Below are positions 34,453-45,700 of a DNA stretch of 64,000 nucleotides, piece by piece. The position numbers and the translations under genes are program-made. This DNA is from an uncultured Siphonobacter sp. (GTDB lineage: Bacteria; Bacteroidota; Bacteroidia; Cytophagales; Spirosomataceae). The first letter of the stretch is position 1, and each line of letters begins with the position of its first letter. The DNA is taken from contig CAJYIW010000022.1 in assembly GCA_913775095.1 (NCBI GenBank), positions 1 to 64,000 of the forward strand, given 5' to 3'. The notes beneath the pieces are model-generated. The model worked only from the letters and a program-made list of their open reading frames with translations. It was not told the DNA's origin and ran no database searches.

Positions 34453-37326
34453 TTAGAAACTTAAAGTGATGCCAGTGTTGTATGTTTTCAGACCTGCGTA
34501 GCCAGAGATGGTTTCTGGGTCGAGGTTATAATGCTTGCTTACGTAAGACCACGTAAAAGGATTCGTGGCATTGACATAGATCCGCACGTTTTCCAGATGA
34601 ATTTTATGCAACAACTCACTGGGCAGTGTATAGCCGATTTCGATATTTCTCACCCGCAGGAAACTACCGTTTTTGATCCAGAAAGTGGAGCTTTGGTAGT
34701 TATTCATATTGGCTTTGGTCGTAAATCTGGGATAGGTAGCCGTAGCTCTGGTATCGATGCCCTGATCGGGGTAATAAGCCCAGGCCTGGCCAGCAGTAGG
34801 ATATACATTGGTATTGTCAACAAATGCAACAGCCTGACTGGAATTCAACAGATTTATACTCCGGTTAGCGGCTCCCTGCAACAAGATCGAGAAGTCGAAA
34901 TTCTTGTATGAAGTTCCAGCGTCGAATGCGTAAGTCCATTCGGGTAGGGAAGTATAACCCATCGATGTAACATCGTTTTGATCTACTTTTCCGTTGCCAT
35001 CGGTGTCCTTATACCGTATATCACCGGGTTGTACACTACCAAAAGTTGGCTGGGCAATCCCCGATTTAAGGGTTCCATCTGCATTGAAATCAGTTATGTC
35101 GTAAAATCCAACGGCTTGTAGTCCCAGCGTCGTCCCAATTCGCTGACCCGTCAGTCGGCTGAATGCATTCACCGGAGCAACTTCGCCCATTTGCTTGACC
35201 TGGTTACGAGCATACAGGGTCATGGCATTCAAATGATACTTTACATCACCTACCTTATCCGTAAAGTTCAGGGCGAACTCAAAGCCTTTATTGGAAACGA
35301 TTCCCAGATTACGATAGGGAGGAGTGGCTCCAAACAAACCTGGCAGGGTATAATCTGACGTAACAATACCTGTTCGCTTATTGAAGAAGCCATCTGCCGT
35401 AAGTGAAAGCTTATTCCACAACTGAAGGTCTACCCCTACATTATAACCCGTATTACGTTCCGCACGGATCTCAGGATTGGCCGCATAGGATGGAACAATT
35501 CCGCTATTGCTGTTCAGACCGTTATTACCTGTGTAGTACGTGCCATAAGTAGTGAAATACTGCTGGTACAAATACCGGCCCTGGTTAGACTGATCGAAGC
35601 CCGATTGGCCTGCAGAAGCCCGAACCTTAAAAAAGGTAATGGCCTTGTTCTTAGCCAGAAAGTCTTCTCTAGATACGACCCAGCCTAATGAAAGGGCGGG
35701 ATAGAACGCCCAGCGATTGCCCGGAGCATAATTATCTGAACCACTGTATCCGGCCGATAACGCAAGAAAATACTTATCATCATACGAATACTGGAACTGA
35801 CCGCCCAGGTTTTGGTAATGGTAGAAAATGTTATTACCGGTATTTAGTCCACTTGAGTTAATATTCCAATCCAGCATATAATCACTGAGGAAATAATTAA
35901 CGTCTGCCGACAAGGCGTGTTTTCCTACGGAACGCTTGTAAGCGGCATTCAACGTGATCTGTTGCCAGTTATATTGGTTCGTGGGAGATGATCCGAGCGA
36001 AGCAATATCCGTAGCCTTATCGGTAGTAGTGTTCACGCCATTGTTAAACCGGGCATAAGAAGCGGTTCGACCGAGGCTATTCCGCGTCCAGGTATTAAAA
36101 GAAATGGCCTGACTAATGGATAAACCTTGGGTAATGAAATCCAGGTTTTCCTTCAGGGTAAAGTTGGCCTGTAACGTACGATCGTGCGTTGCCGTGCGAC
36201 CCAGGGCCAACAGCGAGGCTACCGGGTTATCGGGATACAGAGCCGTTCCTGACCAGTTTTGGGTGTTACCATCCCTCACCTGATAAATGTTGGAAGGATA
36301 GGTTTCCAGATTTCTCCACAATTTCGGACCATTGTAGTTGGGATACTGACGATCTTCGATACGTCCACCCAGATCGACTCTTGCTTCGAAAATCTTGAAG
36401 AATTTAAAATCAAGATTGGTTCGAAGATTGAACCGTTGAATCTGAGCATTAGAAGTAGTCGCCGACGTAGGGACATTGTACAGACCCGTTTGTTTCATGT
36501 AATCCAGAATGACGGCATACTTAGAAACCTGATCCCCGCCGGTAAACGACAGATTGGCATTTTGATACCGTCCGTATTTCTTCAATGTCTCGGCATACCA
36601 GTCCACGGAAGGGGCTGTGTCGTTCTGATAAGCCTGGAGCTGAGCATCTGTATACTTGGGTGACCACACTAACTTATTGTTGTTCAGGGCATAGTTATCG
36701 TTGCTTATGGCCTGATTATAAAGACGAGCGTAATTGTAGGACCCGTAGGGCTTGTTGATCCGCAGGGCCTGTTGTAATCCAGTAACGAGATTGAACTGAA
36801 TCTGGGGTTTGCTAACAGTTCCCCGCTTGGTCGTGATCCACAAAACACCATTGGCTCCTTTCATGCCAAAGGCAGCCAGCGAAGCGGGGTCTTTCAACAC
36901 CGTGATGCTTTCAATTTCACTGGGAGAGAGGTACTGGAAATAAGACGAGGTAGTAATAAATCCGTCTACGCAGACAACCAGATTGGAATTATCGTAGGTA
37001 CCCAGTCCGCGAATGTTAAGAGTAGCAGCATCATACCCGGGCTCCCCAGAATTCTGGCCTACAATTAAACCCTGTAAACGACCGTAAAGGGCATTGGTCA
37101 CATTAGGCACGGGAGTCTTGGCAATCGTTGTTCCAGAAACGGAAGAAGAGATTAACGACCCCGTGGATGAGGCAAGAAATGGATTCGACTGGCTCATACC
37201 CGGAGCAAAGAGCGGTATTGCCTTGAGGCTATCTACTTGCTGTGAGTGGGCGTTTAGACACGTACTCCCAAGCAGTAATGCCAATAGCCAGACGGTCCGT
37301 TTATTGACGTTTAGGTGGTTTTTCAT
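34453..37326 (-). CDS. SusC/RagA-family TonB-dependent transporter without the N-terminal beta domain
   Basis: A 957-residue outer-membrane TonB-linked receptor. After the signal peptide (about 1-30) only about 45 residues precede the plug (NALYGRLQGLIVGQNSGEPGYDAATLNIRGLGTYDNSNLVVCVDGF). The CarboxypepD_reg-like domain usual in SusC proteins, and found in the paired receptors at 39061 and 49882, is absent. The barrel ends in NPFTWSYVSKHYNLDPETISGYAGLKTYNTGITLSF, with a terminal aromatic residue. It pairs with the SusD at 32766. The shorter form may need a different TonB partner or act as a second channel with other glycan preference. Confidence 0.9.
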   Translation of the reverse strand: MKNHLNVNKRTVWLLALLLGSTCLNAHSQQVDSLKAIPLFAPGMSQSNPFLASSTGSLISSSVSGTTIAKTPVPNVTNALYGRLQGLIVGQNSGEPGYDAATLNIRGLGTYDNSNLVVCVDGFITTSSYFQYLSPSEIESITVLKDPASLAAFGMKGANGVLWITTKRGTVSKPQIQFNLVTGLQQALRINKPYGSYNYARLYNQAISNDNYALNNNKLVWSPKYTDAQLQAYQNDTAPSVDWYAETLKKYGRYQNANLSFTGGDQVSKYAVILDYMKQTGLYNVPTSATTSNAQIQRFNLRTNLDFKFFKIFEARVDLGGRIEDRQYPNYNGPKLWRNLETYPSNIYQVRDGNTQNWSGTALYPDNPVASLLALGRTATHDRTLQANFTLKENLDFITQGLSISQAISFNTWTRNSLGRTASYARFNNGVNTTTDKATDIASLGSSPTNQYNWQQITLNAAYKRSVGKHALSADVNYFLSDYMLDWNINSSGLNTGNNIFYHYQNLGGQFQYSYDDKYFLALSAGYSGSDNYAPGNRWAFYPALSLGWVVSREDFLAKNKAITFFKVRASAGQSGFDQSNQGRYLYQQYFTTYGTYYTGNNGLNSNSGIVPSYAANPEIRAERNTGYNVGVDLQLWNKLSLTADGFFNKRTGIVTSDYTLPGLFGATPPYRNLGIVSNKGFEFALNFTDKVGDVKYHLNAMTLYARNQVKQMGEVAPVNAFSRLTGQRIGTTLGLQAVGFYDITDFNADGTLKSGIAQPTFGSVQPGDIRYKDTDGNGKVDQNDVTSMGYTSLPEWTYAFDAGTSYKNFDFSILLQGAANRSINLLNSSQAVAFVDNTNVYPTAGQAWAYYPDQGIDTRATATYPRFTTKANMNNYQSSTFWIKNGSFLRVRNIEIGYTLPSELLHKIHLENVRIYVNATNPFTWSYVSKHYNLDPETISGYAGLKTYNTGITLSF

Positions 37327-37351
37327 CGAAAGTAAATGCGTTAATCAGGCC

Positions 37352-39043
37352 TTAGTACCCTGGATTTTGAACAATGATGGCTTTGTTAACCTCCGTTTGA
37401 GGGAAGGGATTCAGATACTGGCGGGGAGACCAAAAACCCTGGTATTCGATTTTGCTCTGATAATTGGTGTTGCCCGTCATCTTGGCACCGTTTCCATTAT
37501 TGTAAGCAAAGGTTCGGATGGAGCCACCAATGATCCCTGATCCGATGTTTTCGAGTTTCCAGTGTTTGATATCCTGAAGACGGTAATTTTCCGCGAAGAA
37601 TTCTGCCGCCCATTCGCGTTGAATGATCTTACGCAAAGCGGCCTGATTAGTTACCGTAACGGCGGGTAAACCGGCACGCTGGTGAACCTTATTGAGTCGT
37701 TCCAGGGCTTTTACCGTCTGACCTGACTCGTTGTAGGCTTCAGCCGCACTTAAATACAGGGAGGCGACCCGGAAAATAGGGAATTCAAACCAGCCTCTGG
37801 AACCAGCTTTATAATAAAACTTGGTTGACCGGGCACAACCTGTCATTTCCCACTGGAACGTATTCTGATTGCTCCAGGAGTTATCGCCGGGATTATTCCA
37901 GGCATCCATTTGCCAGGGTTGAAAACAGGCTTTAAACCGGGCTTCCATCTCCTTCATTTTGCTCAGGTAGTCCGAGAAAGGTAAGGGGTCGCTGCTTATC
38001 GTCGGCCAGTTCTGGTCAGTTCCGTCTTGCTTGTAATAGGCTTCCAGTTGAGTGGTCAACAATACGTTACCATAAGCCTGCCAGTTGTGCAGATTATAGA
38101 ACATGTTCATTTGCCAGCTTTCGTTCGACTTGTAGGCCAGAATTACTTCAGCATTACCAGGGGTGGAAGTAGCGGTACCATAATCATCCAGAGGATTACC
38201 AGTATTGATGAGACGAAAGCCGCCGTTGGTTTCAGCCTCCGCCAGTGCAGCTTCGGCAGCCTGAGCAGCGGTGGTCCAGCGAGAGGGATCATTATTGCCC
38301 AGGCAAATCAATTCGTTGTTTACACCGAAATCCAGATAAGGCGTTCCGGTATTGAACAGAGGTCTTGCTGCATACATCAAGGCTTTGGCTTTGATCGACA
38401 GGGCCGCCGCTTTTGTCATTCGACCCGAAAAGGTGTCTGGCCATTTGGCGGGTAATACTGCTGCTGCCTGATCACACCAGGACACAACGGAATCGAGCAC
38501 GGCTTTAACAGAACTCCGGGTAACGGACAGATCTTCAGCTGCCTGGAAACTTCTGGAAACTAACGGTACACCACCCCAGATGGTTAACATCTGACCGTAG
38601 CGGTACGCCAGCAGGGCTTTCATTTCGGCTTTTACCACTGCCTTGTCAGCAGCAGACATATCCCGAACCTTATCGATGTTTTCCTTGACGAGACAGGCCT
38701 GGCGGATGGTCGTGTAGTTGTAGTTAAAGCCATCCATATCCTGACTGCTGCCATTGGCATTCATCCCGGTGATGATGATTCCCTGTGAAATGGTCCAGGC
38801 AAACCCGTAGTTAAGTCCTCCCGTGAGGTTTTCGTGGATCATGGAATTCCAGAAACCCTGATACGGTAAGCCCTGAGAAAGATTTTTCTGGTAGGCTTCC
38901 GCAATAGCCGACTGTGCCTTAACGGTCGTGGAAAATACGGAGTCAACCGTGGTAGCACTTGAAATAGGTAGCTGCAGAAAGTCGTCCTGACAGGCACTAA
39001 AAAGCAAGCCAAACAGGGCTAATACGATGATATTGAGTTTCAT
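37352..39043 (-). CDS. SusD/RagB-family lipoprotein (first pair)
   Basis: A 563-residue SusD-like lipoprotein (MKLNIIVLALFGLLFSAC, Cys18). TPR-type repeats and the family C-terminal block (LRKIIQREWAAEFFAENYRLQDIKHWKLE, NPFPQTEVNKAIIVQNPGY) are plain. It pairs with the SusC at 39061-42426, 17 bases upstream, and precedes the second pair by 25 bases. Two SusD proteins in one operon imply two different glycan fragments or sizes. Confidence 0.95.
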   Translation of the reverse strand: MKLNIIVLALFGLLFSACQDDFLQLPISSATTVDSVFSTTVKAQSAIAEAYQKNLSQGLPYQGFWNSMIHENLTGGLNYGFAWTISQGIIITGMNANGSSQDMDGFNYNYTTIRQACLVKENIDKVRDMSAADKAVVKAEMKALLAYRYGQMLTIWGGVPLVSRSFQAAEDLSVTRSSVKAVLDSVVSWCDQAAAVLPAKWPDTFSGRMTKAAALSIKAKALMYAARPLFNTGTPYLDFGVNNELICLGNNDPSRWTTAAQAAEAALAEAETNGGFRLINTGNPLDDYGTATSTPGNAEVILAYKSNESWQMNMFYNLHNWQAYGNVLLTTQLEAYYKQDGTDQNWPTISSDPLPFSDYLSKMKEMEARFKACFQPWQMDAWNNPGDNSWSNQNTFQWEMTGCARSTKFYYKAGSRGWFEFPIFRVASLYLSAAEAYNESGQTVKALERLNKVHQRAGLPAVTVTNQAALRKIIQREWAAEFFAENYRLQDIKHWKLENIGSGIIGGSIRTFAYNNGNGAKMTGNTNYQSKIEYQGFWSPRQYLNPFPQTEVNKAIIVQNPGY

Positions 39044-39060
39044 ATGCTTCTGAAATGAAC

Positions 39061-42000
39061 TTAGAATTGGATACTTGCTCCGATATTGAAAGTGCGAGTC
39101 AACGGGTAGAGGTATCCCATGGCGTTTTTACCCGTATCAGCCTGTTCGGGATCAATGCCGTTGATGAGGTGGGAACCCCACGTAAAGAGGTTGTTGCCAT
39201 TTACGTACAAGCGTACCCCCTGCAAATGCGTGGCTTTCAGAAAAGAGTTATTCTGTTGGAATGTATAGCCGACTTCAAGGTTTTTCAAGCGGGTGAAATC
39301 ATTTGACTTGAGCCAGAAATCACTCAACTGATTGTTATTAGACTGACCGCCACTGAAAGAGATGGTAGGGTAAGAAATGGGCTGTCCTGCGGCATATTTT
39401 TCAGGAGTCCAGCGTCCGTCATAGGCATATTGCATCACAGCACCTACGTTTTTGGCGAAAGGCGTGCTGAGGATATATCCATACTGAGGGAAAGACCCCT
39501 GTTTTGTACCAATGAACAGAGCGTTAATATCAAAACCTTTGTAGGAAAGGCCTACGGAAAAGTTATAAGCTACCCGGGGCAGGTTAGAATAACCGATGGG
39601 AACCAGATCCTGATTGTTGAGAATACCATCGCCGTTAATGTCACGGAATTTGAGATCTCCGAGTTTCGCCTGATTACCGCCAAACGTATTGTAGGGGCGA
39701 TTGCTGAGTTCCTCCTGCGTATTGTAGAAGCCATCCGTCCGCAACCCTTTATACTGCCCGATGGAATACCCGGTCGAATTCATCCAGGGATAGGGGTAGG
39801 GAGCTTCCGCCCGGTAGTCAATTCGGTTACGAGCATAGGAGAAGGTTCCTCTGACAAAGTACTGGACGGCTCCTAGTTTATCGTTCCATTCGCCGAAGAG
39901 TTCATAGCCGCGGTTACTAACCCGTCCTACGTTGGCCGGAGGTACGTTCCAGTCGGGCACACCATAGGTACCGGGAATCGTTCCCAGGGATACCAGAATG
40001 TTGTTCCGATTTTCCCAGAATAAGGCCGTGTTTACCGTCAGACGATCCTTCAGGAACCGGAATTCCGCAGCCAGGTTCGTTTTCCGGGCACGTTCCCAGG
40101 TGATGGCCGGATTTCCAAGAGCCGTTTCCTGAGCCCCGCTAAAGTAGGGGTTGGCACTGGAACCATCGCTTCTGCCGAAGTAATAACCCCGACCGTTGTA
40201 AGCCCAGGTGTTAGGCAGGTATAAGTAACGACGGCCACCTAACTGGTCGTTTCCTACTTCTCCATACGAACCACGGAATTTTACCCAGGTAACCCAATCG
40301 TTTTTAGGGAAAAATGATTCGTTGGACAGAATCCAGCCGGGCGAAACCGAGGGGAAGTAACCGAATCGTCTACCCGGAGCAAACTGCTCACTACCGTTAA
40401 AGCCCATGTTGAACTCGAACAGGTAACGTTCTTTGAAATTATACGTAACCCGTCCAACCAGACCCATCAGACCAGAAGGGGTATTGTAACCCTGTCCGTT
40501 AGCGGTAAACCGCTGGGCGTTTCCAAGGATCAGACCCGTAACTGTATGATCTCCAAAACTGTGATTGTAATCAATCGCTGCTTCCAGATACAGTTTATTC
40601 CAGGAACCATTACCGACGTTATCAGCCGTAGAAGTAGGACTGATCTGTCCACCAATAAAGATCAAGTTGGCTGGATCCGATGGGTTTCGCATGGCACTGA
40701 ACTGTGGAATGCTAACCGTCTTGGCAAATCCTTTCGTGTAGCTATCATCGTACGCAACCGATACCCGCGAGCTCAGACCCGGCGTGATATAACCCATCGT
40801 ATGCTTTACCACGAAGTTACTCGTCAGGGTAGTGGTGTACATGGTACGTGTACCGGCCGTAAGAAGTTGAGTGAGAGGAGTGTATCCCCCTCCACCCCGA
40901 CTTCCAAGGGGATTGGTTGGATCGCCGGGTACTCCTACAAAACCCGTTACCAAATGCCCATCTACGATACCAGGGCCAGAAAAGGGGCTGTTTTCCAGAA
41001 TACTCTGAATAATGTTCTGATAGCGGTTTCCGAAGTCTCCAGAAGAGTTACCTGCTCCGGGTACTCTGGCGATGGACGTCTGACCAGCCAGGTTGAACGA
41101 TACCTGGAAATTCCTGAAGACGTCTATATCGACATTAGACCGAAAGTTGTACCGATTGAAATAAGGGTTGGTATTTGATCCTCCGTATTTTGTATTATTC
41201 AGAATCCCTGCCTGTTGGAAATTTCCCAGCGATACGAAGTACTTTATCCGGTTGGTGCCGCCCGATACGTTTAGGTTATACTGTTGCTGCCGACCTACGC
41301 CGCCAAATTGTTCCTTGTAATAGTTATTGCTCGTGTAGTATAGAGCCGGGCTATTCAGTAAAGCTTGTTTCTGGTCAGCCGTAAGGTTCATGGCATCGAC
41401 CTCGGCGGGGGTATAGTCCCGGTTGTTCTGAAACTTCCATAATTCGTCGTTTGAGAACAGAAGCTGGTTGTAACTGTTATCACCCGAAGCCTGAGCATTT
41501 CGAACGGCTTCGTTGCGAAGCAATCCAAACTGATAGGAATTGAGCGTTTCGAATATCGAAGAAGCTCTGGTAAAGGCCTGGTTCGTTGAGAAACTAAACT
41601 GAGGGCGATTGGCTCGACCGCGTTTGGTGGTAACGATGATTACTCCGTTTGCCCCACGAATCCCGAATACCGCCGTAGCAGAAGCATCCTTAAGCACACT
41701 GATGTTATCAATTTCGTTGGGATCCATGGCGTTCAGTACGGTATACGGTTGTTCGGTAGGCTGTTGAATCCCGTCGATTACGATGAGTGGATCGGAGCCA
41801 TTTAGCGTAGATATCCCCCGAATCCGTATGGTCGTGGCATTTTGTCCAGGCTCACCACTGTTCTGGATACCGCTAATACCAGCCGCACGTCCAATCAACA
41901 TGTTGGTAATGTTGGCTACTGGAGTTTGCAGCAGGGCTTTGCTATCGACAACGCTGATTTCGCCCGTCACGGTCGGAAGTTTCTGCTGACCGAAACCAAC

Positions 42001-42426
42001 AACGACGACTTCATTCAGTGCTTTATTATCAGACTCCAATTGAATCATAAGATTGGTCTTGTTACCAATGGCTACCGCTTGCGATTGAAAACCAATGTAG
42101 GAAATGACCAGAACCGGATCTTTAACGTTATCTGGTATACGTAAACTAAACCGACCGTTGCCGTCAGTTGTCGTGCCTAGATTCGCTACCCCTTTTACGG
42201 AGACGGTTGCCCCGGCCAATACGCTCCCTTTTTCGTCTTGTACCGTACCGGAGATGATGGTGATGACCTGCGAGGGTGACAGGAGTGGAGCGGGATTTTC
42301 ATAGGCATGCAACGGCAGGTGCATTGCCAAAACCTGCCGGTTTTCAGACAATGCACCTGACAAAAGCGTTACTCCGGTGAAAAGTAGCCCTTTTAATGGT
42401 AAACGTTTTTGAAACATAATTCTCAT
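39061..42426 (-). CDS. SusC/RagA-family TonB-dependent transporter with CarboxypepD_reg-like domain
   Basis: About 1,121 residues from ATG 42426 (MRIMFQKRLPLKG); an earlier in-frame ATG at 42534 precedes unlikely sequence. After the signal comes a CarboxypepD_reg-like domain (TIISGTVQDEKGSVLAGATV, VISYIGFQSQAVAIGN), the linker NEVVVVGFGQQ, plug (NMLIGRAAGISGIQNSGEPG, RGISTLNGSDPLIVIDG), and a barrel ending NIGASIQF. No STN domain is present, in agreement with HTCS rather than sigma/FecR control. It is the first gene of the leftward operon and faces the HTCS at 42786. A -7 box TACTTTTG lies about 62 bases upstream of the ATG. Confidence 0.95.
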   Translation of the reverse strand: MRIMFQKRLPLKGLLFTGVTLLSGALSENRQVLAMHLPLHAYENPAPLLSPSQVITIISGTVQDEKGSVLAGATVSVKGVANLGTTTDGNGRFSLRIPDNVKDPVLVISYIGFQSQAVAIGNKTNLMIQLESDNKALNEVVVVGFGQQKLPTVTGEISVVDSKALLQTPVANITNMLIGRAAGISGIQNSGEPGQNATTIRIRGISTLNGSDPLIVIDGIQQPTEQPYTVLNAMDPNEIDNISVLKDASATAVFGIRGANGVIIVTTKRGRANRPQFSFSTNQAFTRASSIFETLNSYQFGLLRNEAVRNAQASGDNSYNQLLFSNDELWKFQNNRDYTPAEVDAMNLTADQKQALLNSPALYYTSNNYYKEQFGGVGRQQQYNLNVSGGTNRIKYFVSLGNFQQAGILNNTKYGGSNTNPYFNRYNFRSNVDIDVFRNFQVSFNLAGQTSIARVPGAGNSSGDFGNRYQNIIQSILENSPFSGPGIVDGHLVTGFVGVPGDPTNPLGSRGGGGYTPLTQLLTAGTRTMYTTTLTSNFVVKHTMGYITPGLSSRVSVAYDDSYTKGFAKTVSIPQFSAMRNPSDPANLIFIGGQISPTSTADNVGNGSWNKLYLEAAIDYNHSFGDHTVTGLILGNAQRFTANGQGYNTPSGLMGLVGRVTYNFKERYLFEFNMGFNGSEQFAPGRRFGYFPSVSPGWILSNESFFPKNDWVTWVKFRGSYGEVGNDQLGGRRYLYLPNTWAYNGRGYYFGRSDGSSANPYFSGAQETALGNPAITWERARKTNLAAEFRFLKDRLTVNTALFWENRNNILVSLGTIPGTYGVPDWNVPPANVGRVSNRGYELFGEWNDKLGAVQYFVRGTFSYARNRIDYRAEAPYPYPWMNSTGYSIGQYKGLRTDGFYNTQEELSNRPYNTFGGNQAKLGDLKFRDINGDGILNNQDLVPIGYSNLPRVAYNFSVGLSYKGFDINALFIGTKQGSFPQYGYILSTPFAKNVGAVMQYAYDGRWTPEKYAAGQPISYPTISFSGGQSNNNQLSDFWLKSNDFTRLKNLEVGYTFQQNNSFLKATHLQGVRLYVNGNNLFTWGSHLINGIDPEQADTGKNAMGYLYPLTRTFNIGASIQF

Positions 42427-42785
42427 CGTTTCGGACCTTAGTTCTTGAGTGAACGGCCTAGGGAGAATATAAAAAATTAGAATAGTACAAAAGTAAAAGG
42501 GCGATTTCAGAGCAGAGATGCCTTTTTTCGGCAAAATGAAGGCTCAATTTGGTCATGCCTTGCAGTAGTAGCTCAGTACCCTTTCTTTTTTCGACTGAAG
42601 TATTCTTGTAACTTTCAATTACTCTTCTTATTTCATAATCCTGTGATTGACTAGTATAATTGAATTAGAAAAACTTGAAGGTTCGTGAGTATTTTATCTT
42701 AGTCAATCTCTTATCTGATTGAAACTTTAATCGGTTTCCCGGGGAATCCCTCCCTTTTGTCACCGCTTGACTTAAACGTATCCTG
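42427..42785. promoter_or_regulatory. Divergent control region of the PUL
   Basis: A 359-base gap between the SusC start at 42426 and the HTCS start at 42786. It holds the leftward -7 box TACTTTTG (42488-42495). HTCS proteins bind direct repeats upstream of susC; none could be assigned with confidence by eye. Confidence 0.55.
42488..42495 (-). promoter_or_regulatory. Putative -7 promoter box of the PUL operon
   Basis: TACTTTTG on the minus strand matches TAnnTTTG. It lies 62 bases upstream of the SusC ATG at 42426. A strong -33 element is not apparent, as is common at activator-dependent promoters. Confidence 0.45.
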
Positions 42786-45700
42786 ATGCTTTCGCTAACT
42801 CGATCCATTTGGGTTTTTCTATACCTGTTGCTGGCGTTGCTTTTACCGGGAATCAGTCATGCCCAGCGAGAACCTACGCAATTGAGATTTGATCACATCA
42901 CGGTTAATGATGGCTTGTCACACAGCGATGCTCTTTGCCTTGCCCAGGATCGCCGGGGGTTCATCTGGATCGGTACCCACAAGGGGGTGAATCGCTACGA
43001 TGGCTATCGACTAAAAACGTACGATCTGCCTATCAGGAACCGGGATGGCATGATCAGTAATCGGATTCGGGCTCTGCACGTAGACGCTCACGGTACGCTA
43101 TGGGTAGGGGTTGATGGAGCCGGTCTGTTCTGGTATAACCCGAACCGGGATCGTTTTGAAAGCATTCTGGAACGTCCTGTCGCGGCCTTGTGTCAATCCC
43201 TGGTTCAGAAAATTGCTGATTCAGATGTTTCCGTATTTACGTCCGATGCTGCCGGAAAACTCTGGATCGGTACGAGTCAGCAGGGTTTATTTATGCTTCA
43301 GTTTGATCAGCAGAATACCATCCATCGGGCGGCTCACTTCAAAATAAAACCCACCACCGGCTTCCAGCCCATAATTAGTAAGCTTGCGGCAGATCCGTAT
43401 AGCCGGGTTTGGATTGGAACGCTGGGAAGCGGGTTATGGGTACTTGACCCGCAAAGCCGTCAGGTTCAGGCCGTACCTTCGATGGAGGAGGTGAATATCC
43501 GGGCCCTGCACGCCGATCAGCAGGGGAATTTATGGGTTGGTACGGACGGTCAGATTTACTGGGGCAATTACCGGAACGTCACGCAACCCGCTTCGCTTTC
43601 CTTCCAATCGCTGGGGCGGGGGTTTGCCGAGATCGAGTATCTGTTTCGTGATTCTTCCAAACGTCTGTGGATCAGTACCAAATCAGGATTATTACTCCTG
43701 AATCTGAAGACTCCAGGCCCCGTTCTTCCCATTCGGGACGAAGAGATTCAGAGTTTTCTCCCCTCCGACACCGATCCGTTCAGCATCAACTCCTTTCGGG
43801 TACATGACATTATGGAGGACTCTTTCCATAACATCTGGATGGCTAGTTCGGCGGGTGGACTGAACATCCTGAAACCCTATACCAAACCTTTCGGACTCAT
43901 TCGCCGACAGGTAGCAGGCCAAACCAATCCCGCTACTAACTACATCAATGCCATCTCCAAAGATGAATTCCGCAATCGGGTGTGGATTGGTACACGCAAT
44001 GGCCTGGCGAGTTATGATTTACAAACAAAGACGTACGTAAACTTCCTGGAGCATTCCCATTACGGCAGTTTCAACAGTACGGATGTATCCGCCCTGCATC
44101 AGACTGCCGACGGTACGTTGTGGATTGGAACCCGTTACGGGGGCTTGTTTACGCTCAATCTTCAAACTAATAAAATTCAGTCCGTTCCCAGTATAACGGG
44201 AGAACTCGACTGGTATAATCTGAGTATTGAAAGTATTGCCGAAGATCAGTATGGCTACCTCTGGCTGGCTACGTTTACGGGCGGCCTGTACCGGCTGGAC
44301 CGCAGGGGCAAGAACAGCGTTGTGTATTCCCATATAAAGCGTACGCTGCCTACCAGCGATTTCACGTATCTGCACTATGATGCCCGGCGTTCCATCCTGT
44401 GGGCCAGTACCCGCAATGCCGGGGTATTGAAAATCGCCGTTACGCCCTGCTCCATGCGTCTGGTGAAACAGTTTAAACACGAAGCCCATAATCCAAACAG
44501 CCTCAGCACTAACTATACCTGGCCCTTACTACAGGATCGTCAGGGTCAACTCTGGATTGGTACCATTGGTGGGGGGCTGCATCGCCTGTATACCGACTCC
44601 AACGGAGCGGAACGCCTGGAACGCTGGATTTCATGGATTCCGGAAACCGACGTGGAAAGTCTGTTGCTGGATGAATCCGGTAATCTCTGGATTGGTGGCT
44701 CCGGTATTTATCAGCTGAATCCGCAAACCCGGAAGTTTCTGCACTATGACGTGACGGACGGGCTGCAAAGCAACTCCTTCAAAATTGGGGCTGCGTACCG
44801 GGCCGCGGATCATACCCTCTTTTTCGGCGGCACCAACGGAATTACGTATTTCCGCCCGGAATCCATTCAGGTTAATACGTCCCTGCCGAAAGTTCAGATT
44901 ACGGAACTTCGTATTCATAATCAGCCTATTGCAGTGGGAGATACGGTCAATGGTCGGCTGCTGCTTCCGGCTCCCCTTACCAATCAGTCCTCGATCGAAC
45001 TGCAGGCCAGCGAAAATGATTTTTCCATCGAATTCGTGGGACTGCATTACGCTAATCCTCCCAAACAGCAGTATGCCTATCAGTTAGTCGGATATAATGA
45101 GGACTGGGTACGGGTAAACGCCCAGCAGCGAACCGCCACGTTTTCTAATCTTCCTGCCGGGTCCTATACCTTTCTGGTTAAAGCCAGCAACGACGATGGC
45201 GTCTGGTCGGAGCGACCCCTGACCCTGCATGTGACCATTTTGCCGCCCTGGTGGAAAACCTGGTGGGCGTACGTGCTTTACCTGACTGGTGTCGGCGTAG
45301 CCTTGCTGTGGTATCACCGCAATAGCCAGATTCAGCAGCGGCTGAAAACTGAATTAAGCCTGGAACATTACAAGGTTGAAAAAGAGAAAGAACTCACCGA
45401 TAGTAAGTTACAGTTCTTTACGAACGTTTCTCATGAGCTGCGTACTCCCCTCACCCTGATTCTTGGGCCGGTTGAAGAGCTGGCCGCCATGAATCATGAG
45501 CCCATTCATCAGGTTAAGGACAAAATTGTACTTATGAAACAGCAAACCCATAAGCTGCTGGATCTGGTAAACGAACTTTTGAATTTCAGAAAAGCGGAAA
45601 CGGGTCCGATTCAGCTGAAAATTACACCGACGAACATCACACCGTTTTTAACAGAATTGTTTTTGATTTTCAAGCTGAAGGCGGAAGCTTTGCAGCTGGA

